Shown here piece by piece: positions 8,226 through 15,552 of a DNA stretch of 64,000 nucleotides. Every line of letters starts with the position of its first letter. The stretch's first letter is position 1. This DNA is from Bacteroidaceae bacterium (GTDB lineage Bacteria > Bacteroidota > Bacteroidia > Bacteroidales > Bacteroidaceae). Both the position numbers and the translations under genes were made by a program. The stretch is from assembly GCA_017617235.1 (NCBI GenBank), contig JAFZWQ010000032.1:62001-126000 (forward strand), read 5' to 3'. The notes below the pieces were generated by a model. The model saw only the letters and a program-made list of their open reading frames with translations, was not told the DNA's origin and searched no databases.

Positions 8226-9032
8226 ATGAAAAAAATCATGCTTATTGCCCTTGCAGGGCTGCTCATGACCTCATGTGCCCCCAAGGTTTACATGCAGATT
8301 GTCGATGTCAAGAGCACCACAGTGCCCATGGATGGCAACAACTACGCCTATAACGACGGAAAGTGCAAAATCACCTACAACTTCTGGGATGCCTACGGCG
8401 ATGCAGGTTTCACCATCGAGAACCTCACCGACCAGCTGCTGTACATCAATCTGGGCGAATCGTTCTACACCAACAACGGTTATGCCAACGACTACTTCCG
8501 CAATCGCACCTATGGCAAGACCACTCCCGCCACCTATCGCTACTATGGCGCCGGCCGCAACACCGTGAGCGGTTTCACCAAGGCCACCGTTGTTCCCGGA
8601 CAGACGGTTACCGCCAGCGAGAAGGAAGTCATCATCGTGCCTCCCCACGCAGTGAAGAAGATTACCGAATACACCATTGTTAACGACCTGCTTGAGGACT
8701 GCGCCATAAAAATGTTCCCCAAGAAGAATCGCCCCGAGGGTAAGTCCTTCGCCGAAAAGGATTCTCCCCTGCAGTTCAGCAACTACGTAACCTACAAGGT
8801 TGGCGAAGAGGGAGTTCCCGTACACGTTAACAACACCTTCTATGTAGCAGGCTTCAAGAACTACAGATTCAAGGAGACCCAGGAAGCCCAGAAGGCTGGC
8901 TGCCACGGACAGTACGACGTTTCTCGCAACAGATTTGCCGAGCCCACGAAGTACTTCATCCGCTATGTCCCCACTCACCTCAACATCAATTCGGCCGATG
9001 CCAAAGCCGCATACCGCATCTTCGTGAAGTAA
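8226..9032 (+). CDS. Lipoprotein of unknown function
   Basis: A 268-residue protein with a lipoprotein signal peptide ending L-L-M-T-S-C (Cys at residue 17), so it is expected to be lipid-anchored in the envelope. The mature part is rich in Tyr, Asn and Thr with alternating hydrophobic residues, suggesting a beta-sandwich; 'CKITYNFWDAYGDAGFTIENLTD' and 'VVPGQTVTASEKEVIIVPPHAVKKI' are the most distinctive segments. I do not recognise a named family. Serine and proline codons are strongly biased to the common forms of highly expressed genes. It stands alone after serB (47-base gap) and is closed by the terminator at 9056-9083. Confidence 0.7.
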   Translation: MKKIMLIALAGLLMTSCAPKVYMQIVDVKSTTVPMDGNNYAYNDGKCKITYNFWDAYGDAGFTIENLTDQLLYINLGESFYTNNGYANDYFRNRTYGKTTPATYRYYGAGRNTVSGFTKATVVPGQTVTASEKEVIIVPPHAVKKITEYTIVNDLLEDCAIKMFPKKNRPEGKSFAEKDSPLQFSNYVTYKVGEEGVPVHVNNTFYVAGFKNYRFKETQEAQKAGCHGQYDVSRNRFAEPTKYFIRYVPTHLNINSADAKAAYRIFVK

Positions 9033-9055
9033 TCCCCAAAAATACTGCAAGAAAG

Positions 9056-9083
9056 ACCGCTACCCCACCCGGCAGCGGTTTTT
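9056..9083 (+). terminator. Rho-independent terminator after the lipoprotein gene
   Basis: The arms ACCGCT (9056-9061) and AGCGGT (9074-9079) enclose a 12-base C-rich loop and are followed by a T run. It lies 24 bases downstream of the stop at 9032. Confidence 0.75.
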
Positions 9084-9084
9084 C

Positions 9085-9512
9085 TGTTTTACAGCAGTAA
9101 GTCATTGCCCATCACACGTCGCGCCATCCCAGTTCGTCGTTTGCCATTCAACTGCAAAGCGCTATAGGGACAAAGGGACAAGGGGACAACGAAAATCTTG
9201 ACACAAACTACACATAACTCTATATATCTATACTTTATATATAGTTTATAAATATATTTTATTATATATATTATTGTATCTATTAATATCAAGCAGAGCT
9301 GGCACTATTTGCACACGCGCGAGAATTGGCTGTCCCCGTGTCCCCCTGTCCCCCCTGTCTGTTGCCTACTCGCTTAGGAACACGCGCCTCTTCTTATGGC
9401 CTTACTTTCTTCCAGCTGTAGGCATGCGTTCCTGTTGCTGTAGGAATAGTAATCCTTCAGGTGTAGGATTGGGAGGTTCCGGTAGGGGCGGCCTTTTCTG
9501 TTTACTACCACT
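9085..9512. other. Non-coding, repeat-bearing AT-rich interval
   Basis: No convincing gene is found in these 428 bases. The centre (about 9216-9290) is almost pure A/T with many 'tatata' words. It is flanked by G-rich 'agggacaaagggacaaggg' (9167-9185) on the left and its near-complement 'tgtccccgtgtccccctgtc' on the right (9332-9351). Further right are three loosely repeated 'ctgtagg' words at 9414-9474. A CG-alternating word 'acacgcgcgag' is at 9313-9323. The structure resembles a non-autonomous element or degenerate insertion, but no target duplication was identified. Confidence 0.5.
9167..9351. repeat. Inverted GGGACA/TGTCCC repeats around an AT-rich core
   Basis: The left arm contains GGGACAAGGGGACA and the right arm TGTCCCCGTGTCCC, complementary over 14 bases with one mismatch. 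Each arm also extends into additional 'agggac' or 'ctgtccc' units, so the arms are themselves short tandem repeats. The intervening about 140 bases are extremely AT-rich. Confidence 0.55.
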
Positions 9513-10163
9513 TTACGCGGCAGTCATGAGGATGCCCCAGACGGCAATGATGTGGCAGACGGAGCCGGCCAGGACAAAGAAGTGGAAGACGCTGTGCATG
9601 AAGGGTCGCTGGTGCAGAGTATAGAAGAGGGCTCCGGTGATGTAGCACACGCCCTCGGCGACAATCCATGCAAAGCTCTCGGGAATAGTATCTATCAGAG
9701 GTTTCAGGGCCACCAGACACGACAGTCCCATGAGGACGAAGCAGATGGTTTCGAGATTGCTGTGTTCGCGAAGCTTGGCGAAACTCATGACAGTGCCCAC
9801 AATGGCACAAATCCACACAAAGGCGAACAGCGCCCAGCCCCAGGCTCCCACCTGGCGCAGGGCAATGAGGGTGATGGGGGAATAGGAACCCGCAATGTGC
9901 CAGTAGATGGCAGCATGGTCCCATTTGCGCAGTATCTCCTTGGGACGCGCCCAGTGTTCGGGCAGCGCATGGTAGGCCGTAGAGGCCACATAGCTGGAGA
10001 GCATGCCGAAGAGGTAGAGCCAGATGGCAAACTCGGCCCAGCCGTCGCCCTGGCTGTACACCCACCAGAGGAACAGCACACCCACGACGAGCCCCAGCAG
10101 AATGCCGGCACCGTGGGACGAGAAGTTCCAGATTTCCTCTTTCTTGCTGTAGTGGATGGCCAT
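9513..10163 (-). CDS. trhA: Hemolysin III / TrhA family membrane protein
   Basis: A 216-residue, seven-helix protein of the PAQR/hemolysin III family. The family's conserved residues are visible: 'FSSHGAG' at residues 14-20 with Ser-x-His, 'ASTAYHALP' in the second helix region, 'KWDHAAIYWHIAGSYSP' and the final 'FMHSVFHFFVLAGSVCHIIA' with the histidine pair, probably a zinc site. In E. coli and Bacillus, TrhA-type proteins influence membrane energetics and fatty-acid homeostasis; the 'hemolysin' name is historical. Its ATG overlaps the stop of the upstream hydrolase as TAATG, indicating translational coupling. Confidence 0.9.
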   Translation of the reverse strand: MAIHYSKKEEIWNFSSHGAGILLGLVVGVLFLWWVYSQGDGWAEFAIWLYLFGMLSSYVASTAYHALPEHWARPKEILRKWDHAAIYWHIAGSYSPITLIALRQVGAWGWALFAFVWICAIVGTVMSFAKLREHSNLETICFVLMGLSCLVALKPLIDTIPESFAWIVAEGVCYITGALFYTLHQRPFMHSVFHFFVLAGSVCHIIAVWGILMTAA

Positions 10164-11050
10164 TATTTACCGAACTTCTTGTTCTTTTCGACAGTCCACT
10201 TGGGGCGACTAGCCAACTGGCATTTCTTGCCGCGGAACATACGGGCAGCCTGTTTGTCACCCTGCAGCTGCCATTGCAACCAGGCCAGTGCCACTACGGT
10301 GAATTCGCCACCATGTGCCTCGCGATAGGTTCCGCCGTGACCCACAGGATAGTTGGCAGCAACGGCAGGCACATGCTGGATGCGATGGAAATCGTCCATT
10401 CCGTTCTCGTAGGCGATATCGGTCTGTCCGCCCAGGATATAGATGACAGGGGTGTGGATGTCCAGCAGTTTGTCCTTTGTGGGCATGGGCATTCCACCTA
10501 CAGCCTCGTGGGCATTCTGGCGGTTAAAGAGTCCGCTGTTGCATACCATGAGGGTACGGATGCGGGGGTCGGCGCAGTTGTAGAGGGTCTGCAATCCGCC
10601 GCACGACATACCGGCTACACAAATATTCTTTACGTCAATCTTACCATAATAGGGCGATGCAGGGTCGGCATTCTGGGCCTCCACCCAATCCATCGACTCG
10701 ATTTGCTGCTGCGTAGTGGACATGGGGCCTTGGTAGGGTTTGTCATCCATAGGAATGTAACCCGTTGCCACCACGATGAAGCCATGACTGGCAATCTCGT
10801 TCAGAAACTTATAATGTTCCCAAGGCGAGTTCGAGCAGGCACCGTTACCCCAAACCAGCACGGGCAAGGGGTGTTTGCTATTGAAAGCCGACAGGTCCTG
10901 GGGCACAAATACGGTGTGGGCCGCCAACGAGGGCTCCTGCTTCATGACAGCCTTGTAGGCGCCTGTACCACCCTCCTCTACTATACGTTCCTGGGCAGCT
11001 ACACCCATAGCGACAACTGCCAACACGAGTATCGAGAAAAACTTTTTCAT
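10163..11050 (-). CDS. Secreted alpha/beta hydrolase (dienelactone hydrolase/chlorophyllase-like)
   Basis: A 295-residue protein with a signal peptide (MKKFFSILVLAVVAMGVAAQ). The nucleophile elbow G-M-S-C-G-G, with catalytic Ser, is at about residue 148-153; the oxyanion region 'VLVWGNGACSNS' is at about 65-76; an Asp in 'GGQTDIAYENG' and a His in 'PVGHGGTYREAHGGEF' complete a plausible triad. This is a serine esterase/hydrolase fold of the dienelactone hydrolase or poly(ethylene terephthalate)-hydrolase-like group; the substrate is not predictable. It lies between the kinase-like gene (12-base gap) and trhA (TAATG overlap), so the three form an operon. Confidence 0.8.
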   Translation of the reverse strand: MKKFFSILVLAVVAMGVAAQERIVEEGGTGAYKAVMKQEPSLAAHTVFVPQDLSAFNSKHPLPVLVWGNGACSNSPWEHYKFLNEIASHGFIVVATGYIPMDDKPYQGPMSTTQQQIESMDWVEAQNADPASPYYGKIDVKNICVAGMSCGGLQTLYNCADPRIRTLMVCNSGLFNRQNAHEAVGGMPMPTKDKLLDIHTPVIYILGGQTDIAYENGMDDFHRIQHVPAVAANYPVGHGGTYREAHGGEFTVVALAWLQWQLQGDKQAARMFRGKKCQLASRPKWTVEKNKKFGK

Positions 11051-11062
11051 ATCCTTACGTTT

Positions 11063-12568
11063 TTATGCATGTAAATCCAAAACAAAACGTGTGCCACGGG
11101 CAAAGCCGGCATCGATGGTCAGGTCACCATTCATATTCAGCGCCATCTGTCGGCAAATAGGCAATCCAAGACCATCGCCCTGGGTGAGATCGCGTACCTC
11201 AAGGAAAGGCTTAAAGATAGCCTCGTGCTGCTCGGCTGGAATGCGTTCGCCCGTGTTCGAAACCATGAACTGATAGGCATGAGGACCACGTTTCTTGAAG
11301 TCCACCCAGATGTTACCGCCTTCCGGAGTGTACAAAGCGGCATTCTGTAACAGGTGGGAAAGGATGTGGGAAACGTATTCACGATGGATGGGAGCGCTGA
11401 TTTTGGGGGCATCCAGCTTCAGCACAACACCCTCGCGAACCTGACTGCGAACAGCATCCAGCAGTGCCTCGCAGAACGACGTAATCTGTGTATCTTCGGT
11501 CTCTACAGGCTCTCCGGCAGCGGTTTCCAACGTGGAAAGGGTCTGAATGTGTTCCGAGAACTGCTGCAGGGCACGCACCTCGGGCTGACGGCTGTCCAGT
11601 TTCTGCAAGGTTGGGTCGAGTTGGGCCGATATGTTACTGATGAACTTGGCCTTCAGGGCGATATTCTCGTTGGCCATACGTACCTTCTGCTTCAGACGAC
11701 GGGTTACGACGATGAGTCGCATCAGTCCGATGATGGCCAGCGCCAAAACGGCTGCCAAAATCACCGCAAGTATGCTCAGTCCCCAGATGACAGCCCTGCG
11801 CGACGCCAGCGAGCTGTCCCTTTCGGCAACGGCAGCCTCACCCTCGGCAATCTGCTGCTTCAGAGCGCCTATCTCGTCGGCCTTCTTCAAATTGTACACC
11901 GAATCCTTCCAAGCCATGTAACTGATGTAGGACTGGGCAACCAGGTTGGCACTGCCGGACTTGCGTCCGTTGCTAATCAGGGTTTTGTACACCTCGTCCA
12001 CCTTGTCATATTCCTTCTGGGCCGTCAGCTTGGCAGCCATTTCCTTGAACACAGCATTGCCCTCGGCATTCTTGCCAAAAGTATAGTAATAGACGGCTTT
12101 GTTGTACAGCAGGTCGTTACGCAGCTCGTCGTTGCCGGCTCGTTCCACCTGCCGCTCCATCGTGGAGAACTGTTCGCGGGCACTTTCCTTCTTGTGCAGC
12201 CTCATGTACATCAGCATGCGCTCCTTCGTTGTCAGGTAGTGCAACGAGGCACCGCCGTCGGCACGTTTCACACCGTTGATGGTCTGGTCTATGGTGCGCA
12301 GCAGTTCGAAGGCCTCCTTGTAGAGATTTTCCTTGTAATACAGGGCAACCGCCTTAACACCGCAGGCTACGGCCTGTTCCACCTGTCCATGGCGGGCATA
12401 ATCCTCGTAGGCACGAATATAGCTGTATCGCGCAGCAACCACATTACCCTTGCTCTGTTCGGCCTCGGCCTTTTGTTGCAGTTCGCTGTTCTGCCCCACA
12501 GCCACCAGTGCCCAGCAGGGCAACAGGCTCATGAGCAGTACGATAATTCTTTTCCTCATTGCGGTCAT
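11063..12568 (-). CDS. TPR-containing histidine-kinase-like sensor lacking the phospho-acceptor His
   Basis: A protein of 501 residues from the ATG at 12568; a -7 box TATTTTTG at 12594-12587 excludes longer starts. A signal peptide precedes an about 230-residue TPR-like helical sensor, a membrane helix (about 261-285), a short dimerisation segment and a C-terminal HATPase domain (about 398-498). The H-box region reads F-I-S-N-I-S-A-Q-L-D-P, where the family has F-x-x-N-I/M-S-H-E-x-R-T-P; the phosphorylated His is replaced by Ala and the R-T-P by D-P-T. The ATP lid has N-T-G-E-R rather than D-x-G-x-G, but G-D-G-L-G-L is intact. Autophosphorylation is therefore unlikely; it may be a pseudokinase or allosteric partner. 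No response regulator is adjacent. Confidence 0.8.
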   Translation of the reverse strand: MTAMRKRIIVLLMSLLPCWALVAVGQNSELQQKAEAEQSKGNVVAARYSYIRAYEDYARHGQVEQAVACGVKAVALYYKENLYKEAFELLRTIDQTINGVKRADGGASLHYLTTKERMLMYMRLHKKESAREQFSTMERQVERAGNDELRNDLLYNKAVYYYTFGKNAEGNAVFKEMAAKLTAQKEYDKVDEVYKTLISNGRKSGSANLVAQSYISYMAWKDSVYNLKKADEIGALKQQIAEGEAAVAERDSSLASRRAVIWGLSILAVILAAVLALAIIGLMRLIVVTRRLKQKVRMANENIALKAKFISNISAQLDPTLQKLDSRQPEVRALQQFSEHIQTLSTLETAAGEPVETEDTQITSFCEALLDAVRSQVREGVVLKLDAPKISAPIHREYVSHILSHLLQNAALYTPEGGNIWVDFKKRGPHAYQFMVSNTGERIPAEQHEAIFKPFLEVRDLTQGDGLGLPICRQMALNMNGDLTIDAGFARGTRFVLDLHA

Positions 12569-12628
12569 GTTTTTAAAATTCGGGTACAAAAATACACATT
12601 TTTTTTCAATGCGTGCAGCATTTCACAT

Positions 12629-12663
12629 AAAAAAAAATCCCAGGTCCGTATGAACCTGGGATT
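12629..12663 (-). terminator. Strong rho-independent terminator of the 12688-15450 gene
   Basis: Perfect 10-base arms AATCCCAGGT (12636-12645) and ACCTGGGATT (12654-12663) with an 8-base loop. On the minus strand the stem is followed by a long T run (the A run 12629-12637). It lies 25 bases past the stop of the upstream secreted-protein gene. Confidence 0.9.
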
Positions 12664-12687
12664 CTTGTTATGTTGTAAGGGGTTGGC

Positions 12688-15450
12688 TTACTTCACCATT
12701 ACCTTCTTACCATTGATGATGTTGATGCCCTTCTGCATCTTGCTCAGGCGCTGACCAGCCAGGTTGTAGATAACCTGCTTGCCGACCTTGGCATTGATGC
12801 TGCTGACGCCAACCTCGGGATCGTAAGCGCTGTTATCGGCCCAAACAATGTTGGACTTGTGAACCTCGCCTGCTCCGTAGTAGATGCTCTGTACACCAAC
12901 CTTAGACCAAGTCTTAAACTCGTCAGCCTCTACCTCGAAGTAAACACGGTTGCCACCCTTATAGAAGTCGTAGCCATCGTGGTTGTAGGGGATTTCCGTT
13001 ACATCGGTGTCGAAGTCTTTAGCATAGGATACTGCATCGAAGGTGTAGAGCTGCTGAACGCCGTCCTTCTCAACATAAACGCTGTAGAAGAGTTTGTCGG
13101 TGAGAAGTACCTCGTCATTGGTTCCAAATGTGGGAACAACGAAGTCAGCATAGGGGTAACCATAGGCGGAAATGTTAACGGCGTCTACTGTAGGATCTAC
13201 AGGAGTTGCAGCAACCTCGTTAATCTTGGTCATCGTTACGTCATAGAACGTAATGTAAGGTGCATTCTCTGTTGCAGATTCGTTCAGTACCAGAACAGTT
13301 CCGGGCTCAAGGGTAAGCTTTTTAGCCTCTGCGTCGAAGGTGAATACGGCAGGTACCCAGTTGTAGGATACAGTGTCGACGGCTAGGAGGTAGTAGTCGT
13401 ATGTCCAGATGCCAAAGTAATCGATAGTACCCAGGTACTGGCCAGCGGGAATCTCGTACTTGCCGTCTGCGTTCTTGGTAGCCTTAGCCCACATGCTATC
13501 ATCATCGAGGTTCAGACCCTGGATGTAGAGGTCGTCGCCATCGAAACCAACCTGAACCTGCTCAGCATAGGCATAGGGTTCCTCTTCTTCTTCGTCGTCA
13601 TAGGGTGCCTCAACAGCTGTAGCCTCGAACAGATAGGGCTCAGTAACCAAATTTTCGGGAACCTCAACGGGAGTGGGAACGAATTCAGCAGTCTCGACAA
13701 CGATGCTGTTCAACTGTGTGTTGCCGGCAATGGTAACAACAACGGTCTGAGCTTCACCAGTCCATGTGGCAACCTTGGTTTCTTCATCGTTAGGAATTGC
13801 TTCACCATCTACGGTGTTAGCACCCCACTTTCCATTATGAACGAAGGCAATGCCGGTGATTACGCGACCAGGCTCAACAGCGAAAGTCAGCTGACCACCG
13901 TACACGCGCAGCTGGGGACCGTTGGCGGTGCTCCAGAAGCGGTTAGGCGTACTTGCCGTGCTGGGAGAAACGGTCAACTCTACGCCACTCTCCACAAAAG
14001 TGGTATCCTCGGTGATGTCGCCTTCGTTACCATTATTGGATGTAGCCACATCCATAGCGTTGAAGTTGAAGATGGCGTGGCTGTAGGGTTGAATCTCGTA
14101 CCAGCCGATTTCGGACTTGTTAACCTCACCGCCACCGGTGTAAATGCTCTGGATACCTATACGGTTCCAATATACATATTCGGGCATATTCAGGTAAATC
14201 ATTCCTGCATAGAAGTCGTAATCCTCGGTGAAGCCGTAAGGGATAACTGTCATTTCCTCCGTCAACTTCTCATAGTAGTCGGGAGAGAAAGTAACGGTGT
14301 CAACTACGCCTTCAACATCGCTGAATACCAGGTAGCTCAGTTTGGAAGGTACCAAAGTGTTGCCTTCTACGTCCTCCAAAGGAATGTTGAACGTCATAGC
14401 GGGACCATACTGGGTATCGCCAACCTCGCTGATAGCAGGAGTAGCAGGAACGCCAGCCTTCTCGGTAATCTTCTTCAGGATAGGATTGAAGTAATGGCCG
14501 TCATAGTATTGATCAGCCAGCACACCGTAGATTTCACCTTCAGCGGTATAGGTACCGGCCTCAGCATCATAAGTGAAGACGGCTTCGCCATTATAGAAAG
14601 CATAGGAAGAACCATAGGTGTAATATTCACCCATGTACTGCATAGCAGGGAATGTAATTGCGTTGCCTTCCTTGGTGCCTACGACCCAAGCCTCGGGCAG
14701 ATAGTTGCTGATGCCCTGAACATAAACGTTGTTGTCCACAACGGCAACCTTCACAGGTGTAGAGGCAGCAGCATCATCAGAATCGGTGTAGCTCATTACG
14801 AAGTCCTCGGCAACAGCGCCTTCGGGCAGTACAACTACCTCAGGAGCCGCAGGCTCTGACTTTGAGAATACGGCCTGATACCAAAAAGTATAGGCGCTAA
14901 CCTTATCTGTAGCTCCATTCTCGAAAACATAGGGTGTAACAGCTGTCAGGATACCATTTTCAGCATCATAACTAAATTCAATATTTTCCGAAAGGGTAGA
15001 ACCGTCATCACTACCGGCGATATACTCAGGTCCATAGCTATCCTCGCCAATCAACTGGCCGCTGGGGAAGGTAACCGTGTTTCCTTCGATAGTACCTTTC
15101 ATCCAACCATCTTTGAACCAATAGGCAAGACCCTGTACATACATGGTATCGCCAACAATAGCCACATTTACAGTGGGCATATCGCTGGTGAGATCCTGCC
15201 AACCATTAGAGTAAAGATAGAAGCTACCACCTGTAGTGTACCAAGTCTCTACCTCTGCACCTTCGGGCAATGTTACCAACTCATCGCTGGCAGCACGTCT
15301 GGTCTGTGCAACAGGCTGGGCCTTACGGTCTACAGCCTTCAATACATGCGTCTGCTGGAATGCCTTAAACTGCTGACGAATACCCTTCTGGGCAAATGCC
15401 GTCACGCTGAACAAGGCAATGAGCATAGTCAAAATAGTAAACTTTTTCAT
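12688..15450 (-). CDS. Large modular secreted protein with duplicated domains and GKKxMxK C-terminus
   Basis: A protein of 920 residues from the ATG at 15450, which opens a signal peptide (MKKFTILTMLIALFSVTAFA); the -7 box at 15506-15513 excludes longer starts. Internal comparison shows a module of about 120 residues ('LPEGAxVE...YVQGLxxW...G..YxG') near residues 40-170, 205-320 and 590-720. A second module ('IPYxxxxYDFYxG...GIQSIYxGGGEVxKS') occurs near 365-455 and 780-870. Between them is a beta-rich segment like a plant-lectin or Ig fold. The C-terminus IYNLAGQRL...KGINI-INGKKVMVK resembles a shortened type IX secretion tail shared with two other proteins here. Asp/Glu-rich stretches suggest metal or mineral binding. 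Function unknown; not assigned to a named family. Confidence 0.75.
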   Translation of the reverse strand: MKKFTILTMLIALFSVTAFAQKGIRQQFKAFQQTHVLKAVDRKAQPVAQTRRAASDELVTLPEGAEVETWYTTGGSFYLYSNGWQDLTSDMPTVNVAIVGDTMYVQGLAYWFKDGWMKGTIEGNTVTFPSGQLIGEDSYGPEYIAGSDDGSTLSENIEFSYDAENGILTAVTPYVFENGATDKVSAYTFWYQAVFSKSEPAAPEVVVLPEGAVAEDFVMSYTDSDDAAASTPVKVAVVDNNVYVQGISNYLPEAWVVGTKEGNAITFPAMQYMGEYYTYGSSYAFYNGEAVFTYDAEAGTYTAEGEIYGVLADQYYDGHYFNPILKKITEKAGVPATPAISEVGDTQYGPAMTFNIPLEDVEGNTLVPSKLSYLVFSDVEGVVDTVTFSPDYYEKLTEEMTVIPYGFTEDYDFYAGMIYLNMPEYVYWNRIGIQSIYTGGGEVNKSEIGWYEIQPYSHAIFNFNAMDVATSNNGNEGDITEDTTFVESGVELTVSPSTASTPNRFWSTANGPQLRVYGGQLTFAVEPGRVITGIAFVHNGKWGANTVDGEAIPNDEETKVATWTGEAQTVVVTIAGNTQLNSIVVETAEFVPTPVEVPENLVTEPYLFEATAVEAPYDDEEEEEPYAYAEQVQVGFDGDDLYIQGLNLDDDSMWAKATKNADGKYEIPAGQYLGTIDYFGIWTYDYYLLAVDTVSYNWVPAVFTFDAEAKKLTLEPGTVLVLNESATENAPYITFYDVTMTKINEVAATPVDPTVDAVNISAYGYPYADFVVPTFGTNDEVLLTDKLFYSVYVEKDGVQQLYTFDAVSYAKDFDTDVTEIPYNHDGYDFYKGGNRVYFEVEADEFKTWSKVGVQSIYYGAGEVHKSNIVWADNSAYDPEVGVSSINAKVGKQVIYNLAGQRLSKMQKGINIINGKKVMVK

Positions 15451-15505
15451 ACGCTTTTTTAATAAAATTGAACTTAAAGTTAATAAAACATTATTTTCAA
15501 AGGTG

Positions 15506-15537
15506 CAAAGGTAACAATTTAGCACGAATGCACCAAA
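15506..15537 (-). promoter_or_regulatory. Promoter of the 12688-15450 gene
   Basis: On the minus strand, TTTG (15537-15534), a 20-base spacer and TACCTTTG (15513-15506) match the Bacteroidetes housekeeping promoter. The predicted start site leaves about 50 bases of leader before the ATG at 15450. Confidence 0.8.
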
Positions 15538-15552
15538 AAAAATATATATTTT

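Noticed and set aside
9089..9292. Minus-strand ORF of 67 codons in the AT-rich interval
   Set aside because: The Ile/Tyr/Lys-rich translation simply reflects the A/T-only core; no initiation signal.
9274..9624. Plus-strand ORF of 116 codons in the repeat-rich interval
   Set aside because: It overlaps the trhA gene and is made of repeat sequence; the Cys/Arg-rich translation has no family character.
11354..12754. 466-codon plus-strand frame opposite the kinase-like gene
   Set aside because: Antisense shadow; no start signal, no family features, and it runs through the terminator at 12636-12663.
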